DNA of 64,000 bases. Source: DASWJZ01 sp963792885. GTDB lineage: Bacteria; Pseudomonadota; Alphaproteobacteria; Rhizobiales; Afifellaceae. Made by a program: the position numbers and the translations under genes. The stretch lies in NCBI GenBank assembly GCA_963792885.1, contig CAWBXX010000002.1:868001-932000 (forward strand), in the 5' to 3' direction. This document shows, piece after piece, positions 1 to 9,198 of this stretch (its first letter is position 1; each line of letters opens with the position of its first letter). The notes under the pieces were generated by a model. That model was not told where the DNA came from. It saw only the letters and a program-made list of their open reading frames with translations, and did not search any database.

Positions 1-425
1 GGCCGCCAGAGAGCTCGGAAGGAAGCCGTTTCTCGTAGCCTTCGAGTCCGACCAGCCGAAGGCCTTCCTGCGCTTTCTCCCGCTGTTCCATCTTCGGCAG
101 GCCGGCAAGGCCATAGGCGACATTCTCCATCACCGTCATGTGCGGGAAGAGCGCATAGGATTGGAACACCATGGAGACGTCGCGGGCGGACGGCGGTAGT
201 CGCGTCACGTCCTCGCCGCCGATCAGGATCGTTCCCTCGCTCGGGTACTTCCAGGCCGGCGATCATCCTAAGAGTCGTGGTCTTGCCGCAGCCCGACGGT
301 CCGAGCAGCGTGACAAGGTTCCCGGCCTCGATGGCGAACGAGACCGCGTCGACCGCGGTAACGGCGCCGTAGCGTTTTGTCACCGAGCGAAGTTCGACCG
401 GCGCGGAGCGAGCGGAGATCGTCAT
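1..425 (-). CDS. afuC: AfuC-type ABC transporter ATP-binding protein (partial, frameshifted)
   Basis: This is the N-terminal part of an ABC ATPase that would energise the permease and binding protein encoded just upstream; the gene runs off the window start. Visible motifs are Walker A GPSGCGKTT, the Q-loop MVFQSYALFPHMTV, and the start of the signature SELSGG at the window edge. The ATG overlaps the permease stop (ATGA), indicating translational coupling. One extra base at about 243-251 breaks the frame between GLE and YPSEGTIL; both halves are otherwise perfectly conserved. The family is PotA/FbpC/AfuC-like, and substrate assignment comes from the operon, not from this subunit. The break is most likely a sequencing error. 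Confidence 0.85.
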   Translation of the reverse strand, partial: MTISARSAPVELRSVTKRYGAVTAVDAVSFAIEAGNLVTLLGPSGCGKTTTLRMIAGLEVPERGNDPDRRRGRDATTAVRPRRLHGVPILCALPAHDGDGECRLWPCRPAEDGTAGESAGRPSAGRTRRLRETASFRALWR

Positions 426-2615
426 GCCATGCCCTCGGCGGCCTGGTGATCCTGCATTCCGCGCCGCCCGAGCCGGCGCTGTCCGACACCGAGCTGGATC
501 AACGCGATCACCGCCATCATGGAGACGATCAGGACCGAGCTGTAGGCGATCGCGACGCCGAAATCCGACACCTCAACCCGTCCGACGATGTAGGCGGTCG
601 CGAGATTGTATTTCGCTGTGACGAGGAAGATGACGGCACTGACGGCCGTCACCGCGCGCACGAAGCTGTAGACGAGCGCGGCGACGATTGCCGGCCGGAG
701 CAGCGGGAGGATCACACGCCTGACCGTCGCGAAGGTGCCATGCCGCAAAGTGAGCGAGCACTCGTCAAGGCTCTTGTCGATCTGGCTCATCGCGGCAAGC
801 CCTGCGCGGATCGAGACCGGCATGTTCCTGAAGACGAAGCAGACGATCAGGATAACGCCGGTTCCGGTCAAAAGGATCGGCGGCACGTTGAAGGCGAGGA
901 TATAGCTCACGCCGATCACGGTTCCCGGAATGGCGAAGCTCAGCATCGTCAGGAACTCGAAGGCGGCGCGACCGGCGAAACGCTGGCGGTTGACGAGATA
1001 GGCCGTGAGCAGCCCCATTGCTGCCGTGAGCGGCGCGGCGATGCCGGCAAGGAACATCGTGGCGAAGAAGGAGGGCCAGGCGCGCCCGGACCAGAGCAGC
1101 CCGAACTCCGTGCGCTCGACGCCGAAAGCGGTGACGTAGTGCTTCAGGGTTGGGGTGTTGTTGAGGCCGAGCGACTCGACGAAGCCGCCGACAAGGATCA
1201 GGGCGTAGAGAAGGAAGGTGAATGCCATCCACGGCATCGTCGTCGCGTAGACGAGCCGTCGCAGGCCGTCCGGCAACCGCGCGTGCATGCCGGAATCGCC
1301 CTTGCCGGTCAGCGTCGCGTATGAGCGTTGCCCAAGCCAGCGCTGCTGAACGACAAAGGCTGCGAGCGTCATCGCAAGGAGCACGATAGCGAGCGCCGCC
1401 GCGCGCCCGGGATCGTGCTGCGCCCCAACGACAGCGAAGAAGATGTCGGTCGAAAGCACGTCGAAATTTCCCCCAAGCACCAGCGGATTGCCGAAATCGG
1501 CGAGGCTTTCCACGAAGCCGATCAAGAAGGCGTTGGCGACGCCGGGGCGTATCAGCGGCCAGGTCACGGTGCGGAAGGTACGCCACGCGTCGGCGCGGAG
1601 CGTCTGCGCCGCTTCTTCCATCGACGGGCTCACCCCCTGCACGACTCCGGCCATGACGAGATAGGCAATCGGCGTGAACGCGAGCACCTGAGCGAGCACG
1701 AGCCCGTTGAAGCCGTAGATCCAGCGACCGGGACGCACGCCGAAAATCTCGGCGAGCGCCGTCGTCACGACGCCGCTCCGCCCAAAGATCAGGATGATGC
1801 CGAGCCCGATGACGAACGGCGGTGTAATGACCGGCAGGATGGCAAGCGCGTTCAAGAGCCGCTTGGCGCGGAAGTTGGTGCGGTGGGCGAGAAGCGCGAA
1901 AGCGAAGCCGAGCAGGGTCGTCGCCACGCCGACTGTTATTGCCAGTGCAAGGCTGTTCCAGAAGACCCCGCAGCTTCGTCCCCCGGCGAGGCAGGAGAGC
2001 TGCCAGAGATCGCGCACCGTCATTCTTTCGGCAAACGCCGTGAGCGAGAGGCCGCCGTTTGGGTCGAAGGCGGCCGACCCGAGCACCTTCGAGACCGGGA
2101 AGAAGATGAAGAGCCCGATGGTCGCGACGACGAAGGCGATCGAGAAGACGACGAAGATGTCGCCACGCATGGCTCCGCGGCCGGCAAGCCCGGCTGCAAA
2201 GAGATAGAGGAGGGTGGTGCCGGCAACGAGCGCGCCGTAGCCCATGCCCGTCTGTGCATCGACCGGACCGAGCAGCGACCCAAGAGACGCGAAATTCCAA
2301 CCGTGCAGCCCGATCGCGAAGCCTTCGATCAAGAGCCAGGCGAGACCGAAGACACCCGAACCGATGAGGACGGCAGTCGCGGTCGGATCATCGCGCCGTC
2401 GGTTCAGTACCGAGGAGCGGCGGCAGGAAGGCGAGCACGATGGGGAGGAGCCAGACGCGGCCGTGCGAAAGCACCTGAAACAAGGCCGACGCGTCGCGTG
2501 GATCGTCGGAGGCGACCCAGGTGAACGACCAGAAGGTGCCTTCCACCGCGTACCACGGCAGGAGCAGCACGCCGACGAGGCCGGCCGCAAGCCATAGGAC
2601 GAGCGGGCGGCGCAT
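422..2615 (-). CDS. afuB: AfuB-type ABC transporter permease, double-domain (frameshifted)
   Basis: Inner-membrane permease of about 731 residues with two binding-protein-dependent transport domains in one chain, as is usual for the FbpB/AfuB family. The start at 2615 gives an N-terminal membrane helix (MRRPLVLWLAAGLVGVLLL). An extra base at about 2405-2412 moves the frame after LPPLLG; the protein continues with RRDDPTATAVLIGSG and stays open to the stop at 422. Many hydrophobic segments and two EAA-type loops (for example SMEEAAQTLRADAWRTFRTV and DECSLTLRHGTFATVRRVI) are visible. It lies between the binding protein and the ATPase genes and overlaps the latter. The sequence alone does not tell an iron from a sugar-phosphate permease. 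Confidence 0.82.
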
Positions 2616-2645
2616 CTATTCCCCCATCCCTTGCGGAAGCGCGGA

Positions 2646-2665
2646 CCGGCGGGTACTGCCGCCGG
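2646..2665 (-). terminator. Intercistronic hairpin between afuA and afuB
   Basis: A 7-bp perfect inverted repeat (CCGGCGG / CCGCCGG, 6-base loop) lies in the 69-base gap between the binding-protein stop and the permease start. There is no T-run, so it is more likely an mRNA-stabilising or attenuating stem that favours binding-protein expression than a full terminator. Confidence 0.45.
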
Positions 2666-2684
2666 CCCGGACTTCAAACGACTA

Positions 2685-3713
2685 TCAGTGCGCTCCGACT
2701 TCCTGATCCCATTTGGACAGCAGACGGGTGCGCTCTTCGCTCGATCCGAATTTCTCGAAATCGTAGTCGATGAGCTTGATCGTCTTGATGTCGGGCGCGC
2801 CCTTCGGCAGCGGCGCATCCTGATTGGACGGAAGCTGATAGGAGTTCGCCTGCGCGCCGAGCATCTGCGCTTCCGGCGTCAGCGCCCAGTCGTACCACTT
2901 CTTGGCGTTCTCCATGTTCGGAGCGCCCTTGATGATGCTCATCGAGCCGATCTCGAAGCCAGTCCCCTCGCAGGGCGAAACGGTGACGAGCGGCGCGTCG
3001 GAGGTGACGACCGGCGTCAGCAGGTCATGCTGGAACGAGATGCCGATCAGCGTCTCGCCGCGCGCAGCAGCTTGCGACGGCGCCGCGCCCGACTTGGTGT
3101 ACTGATTGACGTTCTTGTCGATCGCCTTCAGCAGCTCGAAGGCCTTGTCCTCGCCGAAGATCTGCACGAGCGTCGCAAGGAAGGTGTAGGCGGTACCCGA
3201 AGAGTTGGGGTTCGCGACCTGCACCTCGCCTTCGTATTCGGGCTTGGCGAGATCGGCCCAGCATTTCGGCGCTTCGAGGCCGCGCTCCTTGAGCAGGTCC
3301 GAATTGTAGCCGAAGCCGAGCGCACCAAGATAGATGCCGACCGTCTTGCCGTTGGCGGTCTTGTGCTGGTTCACCGCCCATTCGCGCAGGTGCGACAGCA
3401 TGGGCGACTCGTAGGCAACCGTCAGGTCTTCGTCCGCCGCCTGTAGGTGCGGGTCGCCGGTGCCACCCCACCAGATATCGCCTTGCGGGTTCGCTGCTTC
3501 CGCTTTCACCTGCGCGTAGGTCTCGCCCGAGCTCTTGCGCGTCATCGCAACGTTGATGCCGGTCGCTTTCTGGAACTCGTTGACCATGAGCTGGCACCAT
3601 TCCTCCTGCACGGAGCAGTAGACGGTCAAGTTACCCTGCGCAGAGGCCGGCGCGGCCCCGAATCCAGCCAGGATTACCGAACCAGCGAGAAGGAGAAGGG
3701 ATTTCAAACGCAT
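2685..3713 (-). CDS. afuA: AfuA-type periplasmic substrate-binding protein
   Basis: Secreted binding protein of 342 residues with a signal peptide ending ASAQ near residue 26. It matches the family annotated as ferric-iron FbpA/AfuA (NLTVYCSVQEEW, MTRKSSGETYAQVKAEAANP, IWWGGTGDPHLQAA, VANPNSSGTAYT, CEGTGFEIGSMSI). The adjacent Tyr-Tyr pair that binds iron in true FbpA proteins is absent. AfuA of Pasteurellaceae is known to bind hexose phosphates, and the PhoB-type repeats just upstream fit phosphorylated-sugar uptake better than iron. The start is set by GGAGG upstream of the ATG at 3713. The family call is firm; the sugar-phosphate substrate is inference. Confidence 0.85.
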   Translation of the reverse strand: MRLKSLLLLAGSVILAGFGAAPASAQGNLTVYCSVQEEWCQLMVNEFQKATGINVAMTRKSSGETYAQVKAEAANPQGDIWWGGTGDPHLQAADEDLTVAYESPMLSHLREWAVNQHKTANGKTVGIYLGALGFGYNSDLLKERGLEAPKCWADLAKPEYEGEVQVANPNSSGTAYTFLATLVQIFGEDKAFELLKAIDKNVNQYTKSGAAPSQAAARGETLIGISFQHDLLTPVVTSDAPLVTVSPCEGTGFEIGSMSIIKGAPNMENAKKWYDWALTPEAQMLGAQANSYQLPSNQDAPLPKGAPDIKTIKLIDYDFEKFGSSEERTRLLSKWDQEVGAH

Positions 3714-3755
3714 GGATTTCCTCCCGATTGTCTCCGCCTTGACAGCCAATTAGCT

Positions 3756-3784
3756 GCGTCATGCGGATGTCATATAACTGTCAT
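3756..3784. promoter_or_regulatory. Candidate Pho box (three PhoB repeats) in the divergent region
   Basis: Three 7-bp repeats spaced by 4 bp read on the + strand: GCGTCAT, ATGTCAT, CTGTCAT, with ATAA between the last two. The last two units match the PhoB consensus CTGTCAT-N4-CTGTCAT at all but the first base. The site is 43-71 bp upstream of afuA and 30-58 bp upstream of the phosphatase-family gene. Its orientation relative to the phosphatase gene is the same as that of the pstS box to pstS. It may serve either promoter or both. Confidence 0.7.
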
Positions 3785-3813
3785 ATTGACGGATTGCTCG
3801 CCGCCCGGCCAGT

Positions 3814-4644
3814 GTGAAACGTTCCTTCCAACGGAAATCGGGTTTCCCCTTGTCGCCTCATGATCTTGCGCCGCGCCGAGGCGTTGCGGAATCGACAATT
3901 CGCGAGGCCGGCAAGCTGGCGCTCATGCATTTTTCCCGGCGCGACCACCTCTCGGTCGATCGGAAGGGGGCGCAGGATCTCGTCAGCGAAGCTGATCGCG
4001 AGTCCGAAGCGCTCATCGTCGAGGCGCTCTCGACGGCGTTCCCCGACGATGGCTTTCTCGGCGAGGAGGGCGGTGCGCACAAGCTCGAAGCGCGCGCGAT
4101 CTGGGTCATCGATCCGATCGACGGCACGCAGAACTTCGTCACCGGCGTGCCTTTCTGGTGCATCTCGATCGGGCTCGTCGTGGAGGGCCGCGCCGTGCTC
4201 GGCTTGATCTACCATCCCCTGGCTGACGAGCTCTTCCTTGCGGAGACCGGGAAAGGGGCGTTCGTCAACGGCGCGTCGATCAAAGTGAGCGGTGAGACCG
4301 ACGTGAAGAAGGCGCGCATCTGCGTCGGCTTCAGCTATCGCAGGCCGGTCGTCGAGCATGTACGTGCGGTCGATGCGTTGCTCACCGCCGGCTGCGAATA
4401 TTGCCGTCTCGGATCGGGTGCGCTGGGCCTTGCCTATACAGCAGCCGGGCGCTTCGACGGCTACTGGGAGCGCCACCTGAATTCCTGGGACGCCGCTGCG
4501 GGGTTCGTTCTCGTCGCGGAAGCCGGCGGCTACGTCAACGATTTCCTCGCCGATGATGGATTGACGCGCGGCAGGGAGATCTTGGCGACGACGCCGGCCA
4601 TCGCAGAGCCGGTTTCGAGGCTCGTCGGCTTTCAAGGTTCATGA
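3814..4644 (+). CDS. Inositol monophosphatase-family phosphatase
   Basis: A 276-residue Mg-dependent phosphatase of the IMPase/HisN/CysQ superfamily. Metal-binding motifs are present: GEEGG, DPIDGTQNF (family DPLDGTxNF) and the C-terminal WDAAAGFVLVAEAGG. The substrate could be inositol phosphate, histidinol phosphate, a sugar phosphate or PAP; these cannot be separated by eye. It is divergent from the Afu-type transporter with PhoB repeats in the shared 100-bp promoter, which suggests that imported phospho-sugar is dephosphorylated by this enzyme. The start at 3814 gives a protein of normal family length. Confidence 0.85.
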   Translation: MKRSFQRKSGFPLSPHDLAPRRGVAESTIREAGKLALMHFSRRDHLSVDRKGAQDLVSEADRESEALIVEALSTAFPDDGFLGEEGGAHKLEARAIWVIDPIDGTQNFVTGVPFWCISIGLVVEGRAVLGLIYHPLADELFLAETGKGAFVNGASIKVSGETDVKKARICVGFSYRRPVVEHVRAVDALLTAGCEYCRLGSGALGLAYTAAGRFDGYWERHLNSWDAAAGFVLVAEAGGYVNDFLADDGLTRGREILATTPAIAEPVSRLVGFQGS

Positions 4645-4681
4645 AGCAAGCCGCCTGGGCTTCAACGCCCGGTGCGTTCCA

Positions 4682-4704
4682 GCAGCGGGGGAGGCCCCCG
4701 CTGC
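4682..4704 (+). terminator. GC-rich hairpin downstream of the phosphatase gene
   Basis: A perfect 10-bp stem (GCAGCGGGGG / CCCCCGCTGC) with a 3-base loop sits 38 bp after the phosphatase stop. No T-run follows, so intrinsic termination is only possible. Confidence 0.4.
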
Positions 4705-4814
4705 AAGAAGCGCGTCGATGCGCTTCAAGTCGCGCTCCACGTCGAGATGGAGGCCGCTCTCAGCCAGAATTCAACGCACTGGCGCGGCTGATGTCCGATG
4801 TCTTTGAATATGGG

Positions 4815-5252
4815 CTAAGACGGTCGGTGGTGTCCCCGCTGAGCGGACGTCGCGGCTCGCCACCCGCGAAGTAGAAGGTTGCGACTGAACGCGACGCCGC
4901 CACCCGCAAAGATATCGCGCGGAGACCGGATATTGGGCAGGAGCCGTGGCAGGGAAACGAGCGGTTGCTTCGTCCGAACGGGCTCCTCGTTCTGAGTTGC
5001 TATTGGCGAGAACTTGCGCGGTCGACTGATCTCTACCGCTAGGCCCGCTGAAATGGCTGCTATCGTCATCTCGTCAATGATGCGACCAAGCGAGAACTCG
5101 GGATGTTTGCGAGCCAACGCTTCGGCGTAGCAGCTGGTCCGCAGCAGCATCCCGCCCGAAGCCGATACTGTTTCGATGATGATCTTGATGTCGGCGAGCA
5201 AGAGCTGCCGTGCGTTATGCCGCGTCATCCGCGCTTCCCTCTCGCTACGCAA
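4815..5252 (-). CDS. Small hypothetical protein
   Basis: A 145-codon reading frame (137 if started at the second Met, 5228) with no recognisable family. The N-terminal 70 residues look like a genuine helical domain (ARQLLLADIKIIIETV, GRIIDEMTIAAISAGLAVEIS). The C-terminal tail is low-complexity and basic. The stretch is visibly less GC-rich than its neighbours. If this frame is not real, 4645-5499 is an 855-bp gene-free region. On the minus strand from about 4775 to 4642 there is also a short coding-looking tail (LHLDVERDLKRIDALLAAGA) with no start, perhaps a gene remnant. Confidence 0.45.
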   Translation of the reverse strand: MRSEREARMTRHNARQLLLADIKIIIETVSASGGMLLRTSCYAEALARKHPEFSLGRIIDEMTIAAISAGLAVEISRPRKFSPIATQNEEPVRTKQPLVSLPRLLPNIRSPRDIFAGGGVAFSRNLLLRGWRAATSAQRGHHRPS

Positions 5253-5499
5253 TCTGGAGTGTGAGATTGGTTAAATCGAGGCAGCTCAGAAAGCGGTCCG
5301 TTCCAGAAAGTTACAAGCCCCGACAGATCGCAATATGGCAGGAATCGGTCACGCGGGATCGGGGACAGGCGTCCCAACGCTCGGCCGAGGCGTCCGACCG
5401 AACGCACCACGCCTCGGCACTTAGTGTCGCCGCGAGGCCCTGCGCGACGCTCCTATGGAAGTGCTTTGGACGAGGTCGAGCGTAGCCCGTGTTCCGCTG

Positions 5500-6741
5500 C
5501 TATCCGCTCGGAGCCAGTCCCGTCAGAAGCGCGGCTAGGCTTTCCCCGGCCGATTTGAACCGCTCGACCGTGATCGGACTTTTCGTCGCGAGGACTTTTC
5601 GCGCCGCCATGTGATCGGCCGGCACATTGACGGTCTCGACTCCGATGAGCTCGTCCTGCCGGAAGCAGAAGACGGAAAGCTTCGCACCATCGTCCGAACG
5701 GTGCGTGATGTGCTGATCTGCGCCGGCGGTCAGTCCCGCCATCTGCAGCTTGTAGGGACCTTGGTCGCTCCAGAACCAAGGGACTCGCCAATAGGGCTCA
5801 GGGTGCCCCAAGAGGCGCTTCGCCACGCACTTCCCCTGGTCGATCGCGTTCTGGACGGACTCCAGTCGCGTATGGAGGCCTTCCTCCCCAAAGGGAAACG
5901 AGGCGCAGTCGCCGATCGCCGAGATCGAAGCGTCCTCGGTCTGAAGTCTGTCGTTCACGCGAATTCCGTCGTGAACGTAGAGCCCGGCTTCGGCCGCCAG
6001 CTCGCAATTCGGCACGATGCCGGCCGAGACGATGACGAGTTCCGCATCGATCCGCGCGCCGTCGCTCAACTCGACGCCGGCGACCCGTCCGGCGCCGTCT
6101 TTTATCATCCGGCTTGCGTAGGCATCGAGGCGAGCGTCGACGTTGAATGCACGATGGGCACTCAGAAAGAAGTCGGAAATCGGTGGCGAGACCGCGCGCG
6201 ACATGAGCCGGTCGGTCGCCTCGACCACGGTCACGCGCTTGCCGAGGGCGGCTGCGGTCGCGCCGATCTCCAAGCCGATGAAGCCTCCACCGACGACGAC
6301 GAGCTGCGACGCAACGGAAAACGCACGTCTGATGTCCTCGGCCTCGGCGACCGTCCGAAGGCTCAGGATTCCCTCCGCGTCGCTTCCCTCGATCGGAAGC
6401 CGCCGATTGCGTGCGCCGACAGCGAGCACGAGGTGATCGTAGGCGAAGCTCCGCCCGTCATGGATCTCGATGCGGCGGGAATGCCGGTCGAGCCTAGTGG
6501 CTCTGACGCCGTCCTCGATCGTGATCCTGTTCTTCTCGAAGAAATCCGCGTTCCGTAGGAGCAGACGCTCGGGGTTCCCTTCCTTCAGATAGGTCTTGGA
6601 GAGGGGCGGCCGCTGATAGGGCAGGCCCTTCTCCTCGCCGAGCATCACGATATTGCCGTCGAAACCCTCCTGCCTGAGGCTCACGGCAATCTGAAATCCG
6701 GCCTGACCGGTCCCGACGATGACGAGATCGCGGATTGTCAT
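5500..6741 (-). CDS. FAD/NAD-dependent ferredoxin reductase-like oxidoreductase
   Basis: About 413 residues when started at the Met of MTIRDLVIVGTGQAG, which places the FAD-binding GxGxxG at the N-terminus as usual; the longer upstream start would overlap the divergent gene. It has a second dinucleotide fold (VVVGGGFIGLEIGATAAALG) for NAD(P)H and the FAD motif AIGDCASFPFG. The C-terminal reductase domain (PWFWSDQGPYKLQMAGL) is typical of ferredoxin and putidaredoxin reductases serving Rieske oxygenases or P450s. No ferredoxin or oxygenase lies next to it, so its redox partner is unknown. It is divergent from the deacetylase gene. Confidence 0.85.
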   Translation of the reverse strand: MTIRDLVIVGTGQAGFQIAVSLRQEGFDGNIVMLGEEKGLPYQRPPLSKTYLKEGNPERLLLRNADFFEKNRITIEDGVRATRLDRHSRRIEIHDGRSFAYDHLVLAVGARNRRLPIEGSDAEGILSLRTVAEAEDIRRAFSVASQLVVVGGGFIGLEIGATAAALGKRVTVVEATDRLMSRAVSPPISDFFLSAHRAFNVDARLDAYASRMIKDGAGRVAGVELSDGARIDAELVIVSAGIVPNCELAAEAGLYVHDGIRVNDRLQTEDASISAIGDCASFPFGEEGLHTRLESVQNAIDQGKCVAKRLLGHPEPYWRVPWFWSDQGPYKLQMAGLTAGADQHITHRSDDGAKLSVFCFRQDELIGVETVNVPADHMAARKVLATKSPITVERFKSAGESLAALLTGLAPSG

Positions 6742-6856
6742 TTTTTTGAACCTGAATGATGCGGCGCGCGGGCCACCACAGGGGAGGGGTGCAAGAACCC
6801 CCCAACGGGGTAACATGGCCTCGAATCCGGCTTCAATCCTCCCGATATCGCGCGCC

Positions 6857-7642
6857 ATGCCTCCAGACTTCGACGCCCTTCGTGATGAGCTCGACCTTTG
6901 GGCCGCGGCCGGGCGGGTCGCTGCCCTTTGGTGGCGCGATGACGATGCTACGGCGCAAACCGCTGCACTCGTCCGGCTGCTCGCGCTTTCGGATTCGTTC
7001 GGCATCGAGATCGGCGTCGCCGTCATTCCGGCGTCGGCATCCGACGATATCGCCGATGCGCTCGCGCCGCATTCCGGCGCGGTCCCTCTGCAGCACGGCT
7101 ACGCGCACAAGAATCATGCGCCTCCGGGCGCGCCCGCGGTCGAATGCGGCGGCGCGCGCTCGATCGCGGAAGTGATGGAAGAGCTCGAAGCAGGCACGGC
7201 GCGCATGCATGCGCTTTTCGGTGCGCGCTTCGCAGATATCCTCGCGGCGCCGTGGAACCATATCGACGCGCCGGTACTCGCGAGACTCGCCGAGAGCGGC
7301 TTCCGCGGCGCCTCGGCCTATGGCCCGCGCGCAGCGATGAAGAGCGAAGGGCTCGTCATCGCCAACGCCCACGTCGATCCGATGAATTGGCGCGAGCGTC
7401 GCTTTGCGGGGACGGAAAAGGCGCTTTCCGGCGTTCTAGGCGAGCTTCGCGCGCGCCGCACCGGTGCGACCGACCCGGACGAGCCGCTTGGGCTCCTCAC
7501 GCATCATCGGGATCACGACGAAGAGCTTTGGCAGTTTCTGGAAAGCTTCTTCGCCGCAACGCGCGCGCATCCCGCCGCGCGCTGGCTCTCGATCCAAGAG
7601 GCGTTTGGCCCGCCCTCCCCAAAGCCGGGGACTCAGGCATGA
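6857..7642 (+). CDS. Polysaccharide deacetylase-family protein
   Basis: About 261 residues with a NodB-like carbohydrate-esterase fold, suggested by WWRDDDA near the N-terminus (metal-binding Asp region), HGYAHKNHA and AAPWNHID, then GLLTHHRDHDEELWQF at the end. Starts at 6815 or 6857 are possible; 6857 places the conserved LRDELDLWAAAGRVAALWWRDDD block at the N-terminus. The stop overlaps the ATG of the following GNAT gene by 4 bp, so the two are co-translated. The substrate is unknown, and there is no signal peptide, so it is probably cytoplasmic. Confidence 0.75.
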   Translation: MPPDFDALRDELDLWAAAGRVAALWWRDDDATAQTAALVRLLALSDSFGIEIGVAVIPASASDDIADALAPHSGAVPLQHGYAHKNHAPPGAPAVECGGARSIAEVMEELEAGTARMHALFGARFADILAAPWNHIDAPVLARLAESGFRGASAYGPRAAMKSEGLVIANAHVDPMNWRERRFAGTEKALSGVLGELRARRTGATDPDEPLGLLTHHRDHDEELWQFLESFFAATRAHPAARWLSIQEAFGPPSPKPGTQA

Positions 7643-8493
7643 GCGTGGAGGTTCGCCCTGCGGCCGTCGACGACATCGATCAGATCGTCGATCTCCTCTA
7701 CGGCCACATGAGCCAGAAGATCACCAAGGAGCGCTGGCGGAACATCCTCGACTACCCTTGGCGCCCGACGGACGCGGATCGCGGTTGCGTTGCGGTCGAT
7801 GGCGGAAGCGTGGTCGGCTTTCTCGGCCTCGTCTATGTCGACCGGCCCATCGCCGGGCGCATCGAGCGCTTCTGCAACATCTGCGCCTGGTATCTCCTGA
7901 AGTCGCATCGCGGGCAGGGGATCGGCCAGCGCATCCAGTTCGAGTCCGTTGCCGATCCAAGGATGACCTACACCATCATGACGGCGACGGCGGCGACTGG
8001 CCGCGCCTTCGGCGAAAACAGCGGCTTCAGCGTGCTCGACGATTCGCGCTATCTGCTCCGTCGCCGCGCCGGCGGCACCGACCTCGAGATCATTGACGAT
8101 CCCAACGCGATCGCGCCCCGTCTCTCGCCTGGCGATCGCAAGCTCCTCGTCGACCACCGCCCCTACAACATGCGTCACCTCTATGTGCGCGCAGGCCAGG
8201 GGAGCTGCTATGTCGCAATGCAGGTGAAACGGAAGGGCGACGACATCGACTATCACGAGGTGATGTACGCGAGCGACCCGGCCTTCTTCGCCAATTTCGG
8301 GCAGGCGCTGGCCGACACGATCCTCGCTACCGACAAATCCGTGCTCGCGATCGACAAACGCTTCCTGCCTGAGAGGCAATGGGAGAGCGAGACGATCAGG
8401 CTGCCGCGCTGGTATCGCTCGGCCTCCGTCCCGCCCGCGCTGATCGACCACCTCTATGGCGAGGTGGCACTTCTTGATCTGAAGCTCCCGTAA
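7639..8493 (+). CDS. GNAT-fold acyltransferase-like protein
   Basis: A 284-residue protein beginning MSVEVRPAAVDDIDQIVDLLY, the usual opening of a GNAT N-acyltransferase domain. The acetyl-CoA loop appears as LLKSHRGQGIGQRIQ (RGxGIG). The domain covers roughly residues 1-145; the C-terminal half is not recognised. The gene overlaps the upstream polysaccharide deacetylase by ATGA, suggesting a shared pathway such as surface-sugar modification. The substrate is unknown. Confidence 0.7.
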   Translation: MSVEVRPAAVDDIDQIVDLLYGHMSQKITKERWRNILDYPWRPTDADRGCVAVDGGSVVGFLGLVYVDRPIAGRIERFCNICAWYLLKSHRGQGIGQRIQFESVADPRMTYTIMTATAATGRAFGENSGFSVLDDSRYLLRRRAGGTDLEIIDDPNAIAPRLSPGDRKLLVDHRPYNMRHLYVRAGQGSCYVAMQVKRKGDDIDYHEVMYASDPAFFANFGQALADTILATDKSVLAIDKRFLPERQWESETIRLPRWYRSASVPPALIDHLYGEVALLDLKLP

Positions 8494-8549
8494 AGCGTGT
8501 GCCGCAATCCCTTGCAGAGCGCCGGGAAATCGGCGTTAAGGTCGCGCCC

Positions 8550-9074
8550 ATGAACGAAGCGATCCGCCCGGAGATCGATCCTGCGCTCTTCCGCCGCGCA
8601 ATGAGCCGCTTCGCCACCGGTGTGACGGTGGTAACCGCCGAGCACGAGGGCGAGGCGCGCGGCATGACGGCGAACGCCTTCATGTCGGGCTCGCTCGAGC
8701 CGCCGCTTTGCGTCGTCTCGGTCGCAAAGCGCGCGCACATGCACCAAGTGATGATGACCGCGCGCCATTTCGGTGTGAGCATCCTGGCCGAGGATCAGGT
8801 GGAGCTGAGCGAGCATTTCGCCGGACGGCGGAGCCTGCAGCTCGCGGTGCGCTTCGAGCGTGCCGGTCCAACCGTCGTGCTCGCCGATACCTGCGCGCGG
8901 ATCGCGGCGGAGGTCGCGGCGCGCCACGATTGCGGCGATCACACGATCTTTATCGGCCACATCCTCAGTCTTGATACCGACGACCGCCTGCCGCTTCTTT
9001 ATCATGGCGGCCGCTATCTGAGCCTCGACGGCAGGCGGCTCGACATTGATGTCGGGGCCCCCGAATTCTGGTGA
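8550..9074 (+). CDS. Flavin reductase family protein
   Basis: A 174-residue flavin reductase-like, FMN-binding split-barrel protein. Family motifs are FRRAMSRFATGVTVVT, GMTANAFMSGSLEPPL, VSILAEDQ and the C-terminal PLLYHGGRYLSL. Such proteins supply reduced FMN to monooxygenases or act as NADH:flavin oxidoreductases. An in-frame GTG at 8499 would add 17 residues, but the ATG at 8550 matches family length. No partner monooxygenase is adjacent. Confidence 0.85.
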   Translation: MNEAIRPEIDPALFRRAMSRFATGVTVVTAEHEGEARGMTANAFMSGSLEPPLCVVSVAKRAHMHQVMMTARHFGVSILAEDQVELSEHFAGRRSLQLAVRFERAGPTVVLADTCARIAAEVAARHDCGDHTIFIGHILSLDTDDRLPLLYHGGRYLSLDGRRLDIDVGAPEFW

Positions 9075-9198
9075 CCACACCGCTTCGTCGTCCGCGATGA
9101 AATGACGCCACGGCGTCGAGGAACGCCCGGGTCGACGAGCACGTTCCACGCGCGAGGGCGAGTTCAGAGGCAAGAGCCGGGGGCGTTGGGAGTTTGCC

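Noticed and set aside
377..2524. Long plus-strand frames opposite the Afu permease
   Set aside because: They are antisense shadows of a clear permease, Arg/Asp/Glu-rich and with no recognisable family; high GC keeps them open.
2685..3713. Ferric iron-binding protein FbpA
   Set aside because: The family resemblance is real, but the iron-binding Tyr pair is absent and the promoter region carries PhoB repeats, so iron is not the best substrate call.
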